Shown one piece after another: positions 41,913-54,005 of a stretch of DNA of 64,000 nucleotides. The stretch is from Craspedostauros australis (taxonomy: Eukaryota > Bacillariophyta > Bacillariophyceae > Mastogloiales > Achnanthaceae), in NCBI GenBank assembly GCA_026770025.1, contig JAMXDE010000019.1:496001-560000 (forward strand), given 5' to 3'. Position 1 is the first letter of the stretch. Every line of letters begins with the position of its first letter. A program made the position numbers and the translations under genes. The notes under the pieces were generated by a model. It was not told the origin of the DNA and searched no databases. It saw only the letters and a list, made by a program, of their open reading frames with translations.

Positions 41913-43079
41913 TTTGATTGTTGTCCAAGTTGGGGTTTTATGATTAGATTTTATCGTATGATTGTTTCCTGCAATTTTATTACGGTGCTATCGTGGCCCC
42001 TGTGTAAATTCCCGCAGTAATCACTTCTGACTTTTGGTTTTCCTTTTTGTATCCTCTCAGTAGTATACCGTGTTGATCCGGTGTCGTCCCACGTGATTTT
42101 TCGTCTTGTTGGTGTCGCAACGAGTCCAAACGTATTGCACCAAAAGACGGACACTCTTCGAGTTTCTCCGATGTTCTTTTGAGTTTCCGAATTTCTCTGG
42201 TCATCGCACACAGAGAACATGACAGGATGTCCATTGCATTCCAACAGTGTCTGCCTTGCCTTCTGTTTCTCTGTTTGCATTGAAGACTCATTCCTTGATA
42301 CATTGTTGGTAGTTCGTATTCCACCCATCGCCTTCCAAGCATGCGACCCAGCATGCGATCATAGGAGCGGATGTTTCTGTCTTGCCATCTGTTTCTCTGT
42401 TTGCATTGAAGATTCATTCCTCGATGTATTGTTGGTAGTTCGCATTACACCCATTGCCTTCCGGGAGCAGGGGAAAATGCCGACATATTGACAGCGGCTG
42501 GGAAAATGCACTCATTTAGCGCAATTTTATGCCGCTCATTTCCCAGGACTAAAAAACGAGTCCCATTGCATTTGTCACGGATCATTGGCAGCAACAACTG
42601 GGACCATTTGCTGAGTTTTGATTAGTACCAACATGGGGAACCATCATAGTGGTTGTCATTTCCACCGACGCACATGTCGGTGAAATACTCGGCCGATACT
42701 GCGACCGCAATTTTGACGCAACTGTCACTACTGATTTTGATGCGTTGGTACTCCCATGACGAACATGTTACTTTGGATTTAAGCACGGTGCAGTTCAGTT
42801 GAGATGTTGTGTTATGTTTGGTGGCTATTTCATTGCTGGTTTACTACATTCGTTTTGGGTTGTTTTTGTATTTGTGGGGGTTTTGTCCTGTTTGCTTCTG
42901 TTGGCTGTTTGTGGCGATTGCTGTTTCTTTTCATAGTTGGTGCTGTCCGTTGTTCCTTTCTCTTGGCTCTGTTGCTTGTGCTTTCTTTTCATAGTTGGTG
43001 CTGTCCGTTGTTCCTTTCTGGTGGCTGTTTGTCGCGATTGCTGTTTCTTTCTTTTCATCGTTGGTGCTGTCCGTTGTTC
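41913..43079. other. intergenic with a two-copy 126-bp repeat
   Basis: No supported gene. The long plus-strand frame running from 42804 into gene B is the antisense of gene B exon 3 and is not a gene. Confidence 0.5.
42250..42475. repeat. two copies of a 126-bp dispersed repeat
   Basis: Copies begin TCTGCCTTGCC (42250) and TCTGTCTTGCC (42376), each with CTGTTTCTCTGTTTGCATTG and TTGTTGGTAGTTCG. Between them lies AGCATGCGACCC and GCATGCGATCATA, then GGAGCGGATG. A third copy is at 57570-57644. Confidence 0.85.
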
Positions 43080-45449
43080 TCACTCTTTCTCTTCATAGTT
43101 GGTGCTGTTGCTTGTGCTCTCTTCGTTGCTGCTGCTTTCTTCGTCAGTGCTTTCTTCGGATGCACCTGGCTGTGGGAGCGCGTTGCCTGCTGCTCTTGCC
43201 ATGGCAGCAGCTGCTGCTGCTATGGCTGTTGCACGTGGCTGCGGGGGCACATTGGCCGCCATCGCGACTCCTGTGGTGGTTGGTGTGTTGACTGCTGCTG
43301 CCACGCCTGGCTGTGGGGGCGCGTTGGCCGCCGTCTCGACGGCGGTGTTGGTTGGTGTGTTGGCTGCTGCTCTTGCCATGGCAGCTGCAGCTGCCAAGGC
43401 TGCCATATCTGGGAGCCGGGGCGCGTTGGCCGCCGTCTCGACTCCGGTGTTGGTTGGTGTGCTGGCTGGTGCGCTGGCTGGTGCACTGGCTGGTGCTGCG
43501 GAAGCAGCTACCATTGGGCGTGTGGACACCGCGGTGGGTGGGTCCTTGCGCTGCTTTGTTGCAGCAACGCAACCATGGTTCCAGTTGGGTGCGTTGCCAG
43601 TGGGGCGGGGACCGCCATGGTGAGAGGCGGTCCCAACGTGGTGGCTTGTGTTGTTGTTGTTGGATGGTGTTGTGTTGGGGTGGTTTTGGTTTTTGTGGTT
43701 GTTGTTGTGGGCTGGAGAGACGGAATCCGCACTGTTTGCGTGAATGGTGTACACACTGCGCACGCTCGCAGTGTGTTGGTGTTGTTCATTGTTGTTGCTC
43801 CTGACAATCTCCGGTGCCATCACCACTTCCGCGTTCGTGTTGGTGCTGACATACGACTGCACACGATCAGCATGGACGGCATTCGCATTGCTCTTTTCAG
43901 CGACAAACGGTTCATCAACGCTGTCATCACTCAAAAGGTCGATGACATCAGGCTGGACAAGCAGAAGGGAAGAAGGCACATGTGCGGATAACGGTCGAAA
44001 CGGAAAAAGAGCGGTGAGTGAGAGACAATTGAGCTCGTGTGGTTCGCATTTGTTGCATGTGTGTGTCACTTACGTTGCTTGTTGTGCGGGCTGTATCGGT
44101 CACAAAGTCATATTTTTCGTCATCGTCGGACAAACTGTCGGAGTCCAGAATCGCGCACAGTTTGTCAAGCTTAGTCGTGCGCGCTTTCTTGGGGAGGGGG
44201 GCGCGAAGGTCGCTCATGTGGGGAGGATGTGGCGTGTTGCGCGCGGCTCTCTTCGTAGGCTTGAGCGCCAGTGTTGTTTCTGGAAGTGCCTCCACCATCC
44301 GGACAAGGAGCATTGGCACTCGCGCGATTTGCTGTTTGTTGCGGGTAGAAGAGTTGAGAGGGACAAGGGGCTCAATGAAGTTGAGGTGCAAAAACACACC
44401 AAATGGGTCATTATCGAGCATCCCAGCCACAACACAAGGAAGGTCTTCGCGATGTACGCGCGTTTTGGTGTCTGCAGAATTCCAGACACATTTTGTCGCG
44501 CGTTTGTATGCAAGCTTGCGTTCGCCTTGAAGGTAGAAAGCTGTGGCATTGGGGGCTGTTTTGTTGTTTGGCTCTTCGTTGTACAAAGAAAGGAGTTCGC
44601 GGTCTTGATGCAAGGTTGTGTTTGTGAGTGCGGCATTGGCCTCCACCTTGATGTGAAGTTGAGTGCCGTTAACAATGATACATTCAACATCATCCGCACA
44701 TGTTCCACCAGGGAGAACAAAGTCAATACCGATGACACGATGGTTCTCATGCATGTATTCGTGGCGGTGCGCGGCAATCCCCACAGTTCTGTTGCGTTCA
44801 AGCCAGGACGCAGTGGTCAGAACTGTTGTCTCCTTGATTCGCGCAGGAGTCACAGACACAGGTTCCTCAGGTTCAGACACGTCTTCGCCAGGGACATCTT
44901 CGCTCTGTCCATGCACAATTGTACTTACCTTGTTGGTTCTTGTCGCACGCATCCTTGCTTGATTCGGACGTGGTGGAGTCATTGGGTGTTCTGTTGATTG
45001 GAGAGTTTCTGTTGGATTGGTGGAGGGAGACGCAATGTTGGATTGAGAAGCGGTTTTGAGAAAGTGGGACGGGGGAACAGAGACAGCCCAGCCGACTTCG
45101 GATTTCAGGTACTCTTTGTTTTTTATGTACTCTTTTACACCTGGTGTGTTCTTTGCCTTCGTGTCTTCTGTGCAAGTGTGTGAGCGAAAAAGATGAAAGG
45201 GCATACACAGCACATCAATGCCCCCAGCCAAGGTCGACACAAACACGTACCTGCTTCCTTTACCTCCTCCAGGTGCGACACCCACAGGTTTTTGTAGTTG
45301 CGGGAAAAGTTAGCGCGGTTGAAAACGTGAAGGTCTTCGAACTTGTCATAGACGAAGGCAGGAGTCCATTTTCTTGGAATGTCACCTGCGGCAATCATGC
45401 GTTTTAGGTCCACAACCTCGCGTGCGGTGCGTTTCCACGGTTTGCCCAT
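43080..45449 (-). CDS. gene B: three-exon paralog of gene A
   Basis: Unrecognised family. Proposed exons are 45251-45449, 44074-45167 and 43080-43952 (721 residues). Intron 1 (83 bp) starts GTACGT and ends TTGCACAG; intron 2 (121 bp) starts GTAAGT and ends CTTGTCCAG. Phases are 1 and 0, as in gene A. Exon 1 encodes MGKPWKRTAREVVDL... with W and F at regular spacing. The exon 2 core has RVIGIDFVLPGGTC, EDLPCVV and LLVRMVEA, matching RVIDLAFELTGGTC, VDLPFAV and LIVRVVE in gene A, and ends with a basic patch (PKKARTTK) and an acidic one. Exon 3 has DVIDLLSDDSVDE, which could be a SUMO-interacting motif, then Asn/His-rich and Ala/Pro-rich repeats and an acidic tail ending NYEEKE. A further GTAAGT inside exon 2 near 44932 may mark another intron. 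Gene B has about 36 more residues before its core than gene A. Confidence 0.6.
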
Positions 45450-45457
45450 GTTGATAA

Positions 45458-45459
<2 letters not shown>

Positions 45460-45488
<29 letters not shown>
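45460..45488. repeat. TTG triplet run before gene B
   Basis: About nine TTG units (AAC on the gene strand) just upstream of the gene B start codon, in the probable leader. If translation began further upstream it would give an Asn run. Confidence 0.85.
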
Positions 45489-48400
45489 AATTTGTAGACA
45501 CCTTGCTATTTTGTGAGAACATACCTGCGTCAGACTTTGTGCATTCACTACAGCAACGCAACAGCTTGGTGGCCTACCAAATGACTGTGGGAAATCGCAT
45601 GCAGCAGACATGGTGAAAGCATCGCACAGTATGAATCAACAAATGTGGCTGTAGGATTCTACACAAATGCGTTCTGGCGCTCTGGTTGCCGGCTGTGTAC
45701 GGAACAGGGATGACAACATTGCCGTTCAAAGATCGTTGCATGCATGTCGGTTCAAGTGCGTGCTGGTTGGTGACAACTACTATTCTGCAGAACAATCGGT
45801 GTCACTGTCACAGATGATGTCAGCTCTCGTCGCTTTGATGGTTGCTCTTGTATGACGTTCGTTGACATCATGTCATGCAACGACACTGGTTGGTGTTGAC
45901 GGTGCTGCACGTAAGACGCTCTCTAGAGTATCCCATGTCAGTTGTGCTTCAAGCATACGGCAAGTCATTCATATCTTTTGGGGCGGTTTGGCAGACAACG
46001 TCATTTCCGTTCTTCCGGTGTGAGAAAGCTGCTATTGTATGACGTGTGCGCATCAACACAAATGCAGGTGTGACACGTAATTGTGGGCGTGGCAACAGTA
46101 CATACTCTACGCGGTTGGGAAATCGGACTCATGGCCTTTCTACACAATCGTTCTCTACAACATGCATGGGTGAACAACGAATACATCTATGACACAACAA
46201 CAAGTTCTTCGTGGCTTGTCGCAGGCGGAGGGAGGCGAGGTCCGGTAGTCGGGGAAACACATTCCCACGTCAGGCATCAGGTTGTTGACCGTCACGGAGG
46301 CGTGCACGTGTTGATGGACGGCTTGTGCGAACACTGCCTGCCACTGCAGACCGCATGCATTATTCGTGTGCTGTCGGTGCCGCGACTACGAAATTACGAA
46401 ACATGCACAATTTGTGGTGGGATCACATTTTGGTGCTTCATGCGCGCAATTTCTCGTTGATGTTCGTGCCTTGTCATCCTGGATGACATCTTCTTGTTGT
46501 TCGGTGGTTGCCTTGTCGGTGTACCGGTATGAACATCTCGGCATGTGCACATGAGCGTCGTGATGTCACTTCCCTGCGTGTCATAATGTGCGCGTCAGCA
46601 AGTGCACAACTGCATCAGCGCTCGGACAGATCAACGCATGCATGTCATCATCTGCACGTCAGAATTGCACATACGCATGTCATCTTTTGCACATCAGCTG
46701 TTCTTCACATGCGTACTTCATCAGTTGCACCTCCACATGTGCATCTCAGTGTCAGCACATCAGCTTCCTTGCACCGACGCTTCCCAGCTTTTGCGCGTCG
46801 ACACATGTTCACATTTTCGTGTCAGCAATTTTCCCTCCGCGAATTTGCATGTCAGCATTTTCCCATCCGCAGATTTCCCAAGACATACTGCGGACATGGT
46901 TAGGACAAGGCTAAGACATTCCTTCATTCCTTTCCAACACCCACCACCTACAGTTCACAAGCAAATTGTTGACCGAAACCGTCACAACTGCACCTTCCGC
47001 TTGGACAGCACGATTCCATGCGCGGCTGTGCGTCTCTAATGCCTTGAGGGAGGGTGCCCAATCGTTGCTATTGCTATTTTAACCCGTGCAAACCAAGCAC
47101 GAGGGGGAGATGGTGTGTTGGTGATATGTCGTATGCGACACCGTACAGACTCACATGAGACATACATACGCCATGCGGACTTCGTGGCATCACATGTTCA
47201 TGAAGTGCAGGGAATGTGAATGTGCAGGGAATGTGCATGTGCAGGGAATGTGCGTGTGCAGGGAATGTGCGTGTGCAGGGAATGCCAAGTCAATGTGTGT
47301 GCACGGGCAGTGTATGCGCAACGCCTGTACATTGTTGGTGCAAACAATCAGACAGGAACATTCGTGGTGCACGCGCTTCCAGAAGGGGTAATTTCGTGGT
47401 TGTTGTGGAAGTAGTGCAGGACGTGTCGATGTGCATGTGGACTGACGCAGAGCGACATCATTGTGCAGAATGGTGCATCGGCCTGCCAGTCGTCCAAGGT
47501 GAGAAAGCGTCCTAACAACACGCGCCATGCATCGAACGTGTGTCAGAATCAGACAGCGCCACACATGAACAGTCGTCGATAGACAACGTCACTCCTCCTC
47601 ATCCGGATTCGCCTGTTTCGTGGTGTATGCGTGCCGACATCCGCACTGTTGTGGGGCAGAGAAGGAGTGTGCGACACCAACAGCAGGGAATGCAAATACA
47701 CGGAATACCTGGGATGTACGTCGCGAATACCTCCGTTGCTGGTGCTGCGTCCGCGCACGACCTACGTCAGATGACGTTCATGACATGCATGCGGATGGGG
47801 GTGACAAGGTCGTTGATGTAGTTAATTGACATTGTGTCACATTGGTGATGTCAGAGCACGTGGGTGTCCAACATGACATGAGTGTGGGGGCCGCTCCCCA
47901 CAATCACACCAAAATCACAGCAGTTCCCAACCATGCGGGGAAGTCAGTCGATGTGGCAGAGCCCTGGGCGACTGACATCCCAGAGCGACGGCATATCGTC
48001 ATCTGTGCAATGTCAAGTGACGTCAATGCTGGAGAGAGGTGCGACCACATCAAGTCGAGGAATGACGTCTGCCTCGCATGTCGAGTGTCATCATCGCCAT
48101 CGTACTTGTATGCGCGAATGCAATGTGACACCATCACACGGAAATACGAGTGAGATTGTGATGACGCGATGGAGACTCTGCGTGTCTCGTCGCCAAAGAG
48201 GGGCATGTGGTGCAGACGCGTGAATCCACGTTTACAGAATGGGGACCGTGATAATATGCCACTACTGATGGTCTTGTCTCACGCATCATCGATGTTTCGC
48301 CCATAGGAATCATGCCATAGCACACTGATTGTAACAACGCAGTGTCACTTTGGATCCCGCAACGACGAGGTACCTTGCCAAAACAACTAGCTTTACTAGA

Positions 48401-49035
48401 ACATTGCAATCCTGAGTGTACTACTACATGTGCATGTGCTGGGTCCACTGTGGTGTACGCCTGCGAGAGATGGCCTGCTGGTACAAACAAGTGACTATGC
48501 GAGTTGGCGCTCCTTGACGCACCCCTGTCGTTATTGAATCTTGCCTGAATGCGAGCGATGCTTCCGTTGATGCAAAGCAAGATGGCACCTTCCAATCAGA
48601 TGTGAAGCTCGCCGTCTCCGCCATCTAACGCGAGCCTTCGAATGGCGGACCCATTGCTTGTGTTGACACGAAGAACAGCGAACGATTTGCACCAGAACAT
48701 GGAAACGGCATCCAGCACAGACGTGGCGGCTGCCGAGGGTGGCGTCACAACTACAGTATGCAGTGGGTTGTCCACGCTGACGTCAACAGAAGAAAGGAAA
48801 TAAATAATCTTAAAACAGGCTCAGGTTCACAACACAAGTTCAATGACACCACATCACAGCCGCATCAGTGCAGCGTTTGCAATGGCTCATCGACGGTATC
48901 GCTGTCACGGTTGATGTGCCAGGCTTGAAGTTGTACTAGTTGTTGACCTCTCAGTTTTCACCATTGTGTATCCATCCAAGAGGATGAGTTGGGACCATCA
49001 AACTCTCACAAAACACAAGAAGGACCTTTGGAGCC
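45489..49035. other. intergenic, no supported gene
   Basis: Short frames only. CATGTCA/CATCAG words recur at 46540-46880, and a 17-bp tandem repeat lies at 47207-47286. Confidence 0.5.
47207..47286. repeat. 17-bp tandem repeat, 4.7 copies
   Basis: Unit GCAGGGAATGTGCGTGT. The first copy has GAATGT, the second GCATGT, the next two are identical, and the last is partial. Confidence 0.85.
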
Positions 49036-49827
49036 ATGGCAGATCAACTCCCTCCTTATGCACTCGCAGTTGGAACCTTCGACTGGTTGGGCTGGTCCCT
49101 TATTGGCGCCAACACCGGGTTTGATGACATCCAACGACGTGCCAACCCAACGGACAATCAACGAACCTTCCACTCGTTTTTTGGCACTTCAGGGACAGTG
49201 ATACACATGCTGTGGAATGAAATTGGTGCAGCAGGACTATTTCGGCATGACTTATGCCCAAAGCACCTGATGTGGGCTGCGGCGTTTCTAAAACAGTACG
49301 CCACGGAAGGCGTTTTGTCATTGTGGTTGAGGACAAATCGCACCACTCTCCGCAAATGGGTCTGGATCGTGTTGGACATCATAGCCCGAGTCAAGCCCAA
49401 CGTGGTAAGTCGTCGAATGCGATCTGAAATGTTTCTTTCATGTTCCATTCACTTCCATAAGCGAACCACTAACAGAACGCCAATTGCTTCCTCATTATTG
49501 CAGATTCACTGGCCCAATCGGTTTCGTGAAGCGTCGCCAGAGGACAAAGCGCTTGTCACTGTTGACGGAGTTGACATGCGAATTCAAGAGCCCCAACCGT
49601 TCACAGAGGGATGGTATTCTCCAAAATTCTCGGGCCCAGGCGTTCGGTATGAGATCGCCCTGTCAATTACTGGTGGCGACATCGTGTGGACCAATGGACC
49701 CTTTCCTTGTGGCATGTGGAATGACCTCAGCATCTTTCGGTTTGGTTTAAAGAACCAGTTGACCGACGGCGAAGTTGTTGTCGCTGACAAAGGTTACATC
49801 GGGGATGAACGCGTTTTGGGTCCCAAG

Positions 49828-49968
49828 TGTCAGTATCGTGAGAGTGTGATGTGTGTGTTTTGGTGCTAATGATGGATTTATGGCCACAGAGTGGTGATGA
49901 CTTTTGTTGTGTTCGCTGCTGCTGCTGCTGATGACGTCTGTCATCGTACGGGTGTACGGATGCCAACA
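49828..49968 (-). repeat. 3' LTR of E4
   Basis: 141 bp with TG...CA ends. A GCTGCTGCTG run lies inside. Confidence 0.93.
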
Positions 49969-50054
49969 CCCCCCCCCCACGCTGGCGTAAGCTAGCGGAA
50001 ATAATCGACTCTGTCGTAGAGAAGACAGGGATCACCACACTCCATGGGGAGCAC

Positions 50055-53000
50055 TCATGGCTGTACGTAGAAAGGCGGTATGCGTCCCATGAGCAGATCC
50101 GTATGCCGATAGAACAGAACCACAGGCGTCTGTTTGGTGCACACGTCCGCGGCATTGAGGTCCGAAGGCACGTCGGTGATCAGGATAAGATCTCTGTCCA
50201 CCCAATCGCTGACGGCAAATGTGCGAATGTCAATGTGCCTGGAGTTCCGTGTCGGCTGGTTGGCGTTAGCCATCATTCTTGCGCCTCGATTGTCCTCGTA
50301 GATGAGCGTCGCATGTGTCTGCGCAACGCCAATCTCATCGAGAATAGACCGAAGCCAGAGCGCCATCTTGCCAGCATCGCTGGCGGCAAGGAACTCGGCC
50401 TCGGAAGTGCTGAGAGAGACGGTAGGTTGCACGCGAGTCTTCCATGCAACAGCTGCGCCACCCAGAAGGAAAGCAATGCCGCTTGTAGACCGACGATGCT
50501 TGGTGTCGGCGCCCCAATCAGCATCCACGTAGGCATACAGCGAAGTTGCCTGGATAGTGCCCTGATCCGTTGTGTCGTGACGCTTGTCGCCGGCAGGGGA
50601 CAGCCGTCGCGGGTTGGGAACATCCGCAAGTTGCATGAGAGGAGACTGTCGCCAGTATGTAACCCCAAACTCCCTGGTGGCCGCAACGTACCGAAAGAGA
50701 TACTTGACTGCCTCGTAGTGAACACGCGCAGGGTTCATGGAGAACTGACTCAGCTTGACCACCGGGAACGATATGTCAGGTCGACACGAAACCATGGCCC
50801 ATATGAGCTCGCCAATTGCCTGTCGGTAGTTGAAGAACTCGGACTGCAGACGTTGTCGCTCGGCATCCGAGTCAGGTAGGACAGCTTGATCCAACTGGCG
50901 CACGTGCCCATTATCCGCTCGCATGGGTAGGCGTTGTGAAGATTTCAGTCCCTGCCAATCGTGCCGTTGTAGCACCTTGTCAATGTAGGTAGAGCAGTGC
51001 ACCGTCACGTGTCGCCTTGCTTGGATGAGATCCAGCCCATTGTAATGCGCGAAGAGACCGTGTCGAGTGATGGGCTGATTCAGACGAGCATCGAGCATGT
51101 CACAGAATCTGACGTAGGAAGCCTCATCGCGAGTTGCCACTGCAAAGTCATCCACCTGCCGAAGCACGTAAACTTTGTGCTGACAGAGCTCACCGGTGTA
51201 CAAACACGGCGCTTGCGTAGTGGCAGAGAATCCCATGTCCTTGAGAAGACGGTTGACGTGTAGACTCCACTGTCGGGGCGCCTCAGGATGGCCCTGGAGA
51301 TTCTTGAGAACGGGTACCACCATGCGTCGATCCAGAACCTCGCCATGCTTGTGTTGCCACCAGGTGCGAAACTGATCATCCGCCCGCATGTAGTACCGCT
51401 GCGCACTGGCAGGTGCCTCCGCAAACGCATTGGCAACGTCGGCCCCATACACCAGCAGTCCTTGTACTGCAGCAATGGCCACCAGGATGCGAAACTCGGT
51501 GAGATCCGGAGTCGCCGCGTAGGTGTGACCAAAAACGCGCACACTGCCGCCACGGGTCGATCCATCACATACGGCGCGAGCCTTCTTGCGATTGTTTTCA
51601 TGCGTCTTGACGACATAGACCCACACCCAGTTGAAGACTGCCGCATCCGGCGGTGGTTCGACAGGAGCGCCAAACATGCCTTGATGTTGGTATTGATCCA
51701 GCTGCTTGTACTCCGCCTGCTGCCACTCATCCCAATCGTCGCGTTGAAGAAGACGTCGTCGAGTGAGCTTGGGCGGTGTAACCAGAGGATGTGCTGTTGG
51801 CGATATGTCGTCGAGAATGGACCCCACATGCCGAAGCTGATCAAAATACAGCTGCGGAACGCCATGCTGCGTGAGAGAGTTGCGAATGTCATCAAAAGCA
51901 AACACAGCATCGCATGTGTCCTGACCCTTCTGGCGGGCATCACGTACGGCCTGCACGACATCCTGCACAGAGTGAATCTCATGTGCGTCAATGGCAAGCA
52001 GATACGACCCTTTGAGCCGAGACCGCCACCTTGGGATGCGCGCCGAAACCGAGCCGGGCTTGCATGTCTTGAGCTGTAACCTGCCGCGCATCTCATCACG
52101 TTGAAACTCCAGACCTGCAGTGACGTCGTCGCCGGCAAGAACGATGTGCTGATGAAACGCTCGCTCGTACGGATTGCCCGTCAGGTGAATGATGTCGGCA
52201 CTCTCGACTCCATCGGTAGAGCAGGCTGCCGCCGCCGCATGCAGAGCATCGTCATCATAAGTGACAGGATAGGCGCACTCGACCGGAAGACTCATGGCAC
52301 CTGGCTTGGCTTTCGCAGACTCCGATTGTTGGTCACCGGCGCCGCCATGATCCAGCTGGAACCCGAGATCAAACAGAAGCTGAGGCCCCGGCGGACGTTC
52401 GTGAGCGGAGAAGTGCGCTTCATCAAAGATGAGATTGCCCGCCGACTTAATACGTCCTGAATCCAAGTCGTAGTAATCATGGATCGAGGGAGTCGCAGTA
52501 TGGCCGACAAAGATGCCATCGTATGTGTGGACGTCCAGTTTTGCGGCTGGATACCCTGGCTTGCGTACAATCACTCTGGAACCGAACACCCGCAGGTGTC
52601 GAAGATCGGGTTGGACACCGTGTTGGAGCTGGTAGGGAGTAGTGTCGATGCTTGAATGCCACAACCGATTCTTGACGTACACCGCATGAGCAAGGGCACG
52701 CGCCCAGAACTTGGGATGTAACCCCGAAGCATACAGGAGCGACCGTGTCATGACACCGAACGTCCGATTGAGCCGTTCGACCTTGCCGTTCATCCATGAA
52801 CACCCGGCCCCGGTGGGCTCAAGAGTGTATCCGGCCGACTGAACCACGGTTTGGAAAGCACCAGACCGCGCGAGTTCGCCGCCAGAGTCCACTCTCACCG
52901 CCTTGCAACCGTCTTTGCATCCAAATTCCCGAAGTAGGTTGGCAAAGATGGTGACAGGCGGAGACCTGGTCTTGGTAGGAAACACCCAGGTGTACCTGGT

Positions 53001-54005
53001 GTAGGCATCAGTGACAAGGAGGTACGAAGTGAACCCTTCAATGGACTGCACCACCCGACGTGTCTTGGTGGAATTGCGGGACGAGTCCCTGCCGTAGTGC
53101 TGGTCCGACGACCGCATGAACCCGTAGTCAGCATGGAAACGAGCACCAGCAACGGGTACCGGATCGGAATCCGTATGCCCTCGAGCGGCCTTGATCCGTC
53201 GGGCTTGGTCGCACACGGAACAGTGTCGCAACGGATGCGCACCCTTGGCAAGACCACTGGGAATACCTGAGCAGTGCGCCGGCAGCTGCTGTAGTTGATG
53301 CATGCCAGCATGCCCGAGCCTCATGTGCCAAAGCTCTGCCTGCAGTGCTGAGGAAGCACTCTGCACAGCGAACGCCGCCGGCTGCACACCACACCCTGCC
53401 GCGAAGTAGTAGAGGCCGTTGTGTCGCCGCATGGGTGCGCTCACTGAACCGGTCGGGCCTTGAAAGGTGAGGATCGCACCGCTGGGGCTATCGTCCAGGA
53501 CGTATCGATGAAATGGATTGTCCCCTTGCCGCACAATGGCTTGCGGAGAAATCAACGTCGCAGTGAGCTCTGGACAATACAGCGTGACGGCACGAATGTG
53601 ACTGCCATCGGAACCGGGGATTGCCAAGACGCCAACGCCAGGGCACATCATGCACGCAGCGCTCGCGTTGGCGGCCGCCAAGGGCACCGGATTATCGTAG
53701 GACCTGTACGCCTGGAGGATGGAGCGGTCGGGAGTGGCGCTGACGTTGGCACCGGGATCGCACTGCCCGATTCCATCGCCGGGGTCCCATGCGCGCATGT
53801 AGCCATCAACGACAGCAGCTGCACGCACCAGACACACCGGCGGAAGCCCAACACACACCATCTTGCAGGGTAATGCGTCGGGCGATGCAGGTAGAGCAAG
53901 CGAGGATGCCTCGTTGTGACGACGACCTGCAAGCACCCCGCTACCACGCGTGAGAGGACCGTGCCGTTCATCAGAGGTTGCACCTAGCTCTGACCGGCAG
54001 ACCAA
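50055..54005 (-). CDS. E4 pol (protease, integrase, RT, RNase H)
   Basis: A 1316-codon frame in the -1 frame relative to Gag, with no ATG at its start (the first codon shown is TTG), so it is probably made by -1 frameshifting. Protease: CDPGANVS near residue 83, DPG where the family has DSG or DTG. Integrase: LWHMRLGHAG and CSVCDQ zinc region near 228-270, Asp near 293 (HADYG), Asp near 372 (VDSGGE), Glu near 407 (NGKVERLNR). RT: WVWVYVVKTHENNRKKARAV near 800 and the catalytic box RQVDDF near 951, in place of YVDD. RNase H: YVDADWGAD near 1158, STSEAEF, YEDNRGA and SRHIDIR. The end FYVQP lies just before the polypurine tract. The frame is fully open. Confidence 0.9.
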   Translation of the reverse strand: MVCRSELGATSDERHGPLTRGSGVLAGRRHNEASSLALPASPDALPCKMVCVGLPPVCLVRAAAVVDGYMRAWDPGDGIGQCDPGANVSATPDRSILQAYRSYDNPVPLAAANASAACMMCPGVGVLAIPGSDGSHIRAVTLYCPELTATLISPQAIVRQGDNPFHRYVLDDSPSGAILTFQGPTGSVSAPMRRHNGLYYFAAGCGVQPAAFAVQSASSALQAELWHMRLGHAGMHQLQQLPAHCSGIPSGLAKGAHPLRHCSVCDQARRIKAARGHTDSDPVPVAGARFHADYGFMRSSDQHYGRDSSRNSTKTRRVVQSIEGFTSYLLVTDAYTRYTWVFPTKTRSPPVTIFANLLREFGCKDGCKAVRVDSGGELARSGAFQTVVQSAGYTLEPTGAGCSWMNGKVERLNRTFGVMTRSLLYASGLHPKFWARALAHAVYVKNRLWHSSIDTTPYQLQHGVQPDLRHLRVFGSRVIVRKPGYPAAKLDVHTYDGIFVGHTATPSIHDYYDLDSGRIKSAGNLIFDEAHFSAHERPPGPQLLFDLGFQLDHGGAGDQQSESAKAKPGAMSLPVECAYPVTYDDDALHAAAAACSTDGVESADIIHLTGNPYERAFHQHIVLAGDDVTAGLEFQRDEMRGRLQLKTCKPGSVSARIPRWRSRLKGSYLLAIDAHEIHSVQDVVQAVRDARQKGQDTCDAVFAFDDIRNSLTQHGVPQLYFDQLRHVGSILDDISPTAHPLVTPPKLTRRRLLQRDDWDEWQQAEYKQLDQYQHQGMFGAPVEPPPDAAVFNWVWVYVVKTHENNRKKARAVCDGSTRGGSVRVFGHTYAATPDLTEFRILVAIAAVQGLLVYGADVANAFAEAPASAQRYYMRADDQFRTWWQHKHGEVLDRRMVVPVLKNLQGHPEAPRQWSLHVNRLLKDMGFSATTQAPCLYTGELCQHKVYVLRQVDDFAVATRDEASYVRFCDMLDARLNQPITRHGLFAHYNGLDLIQARRHVTVHCSTYIDKVLQRHDWQGLKSSQRLPMRADNGHVRQLDQAVLPDSDAERQRLQSEFFNYRQAIGELIWAMVSCRPDISFPVVKLSQFSMNPARVHYEAVKYLFRYVAATREFGVTYWRQSPLMQLADVPNPRRLSPAGDKRHDTTDQGTIQATSLYAYVDADWGADTKHRRSTSGIAFLLGGAAVAWKTRVQPTVSLSTSEAEFLAASDAGKMALWLRSILDEIGVAQTHATLIYEDNRGARMMANANQPTRNSRHIDIRTFAVSDWVDRDLILITDVPSDLNAADVCTKQTPVVLFYRHTDLLMGRIPPFYVQP

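Noticed and set aside
42804-43991. 395-codon plus-strand frame with a hydrophobic start
   Set aside because: It is antisense to the Ala/Pro-rich exon 3 of gene B, which has matching splice sites, a paralog and a sensible acidic end. Its Cys/Trp/Gly-rich translation is typical of a shadow of GC-rich repeats.
50103-52079. Plus-strand frames of about 260 codons within E4
   Set aside because: They are antisense to the intact RT/RNase H of E4.
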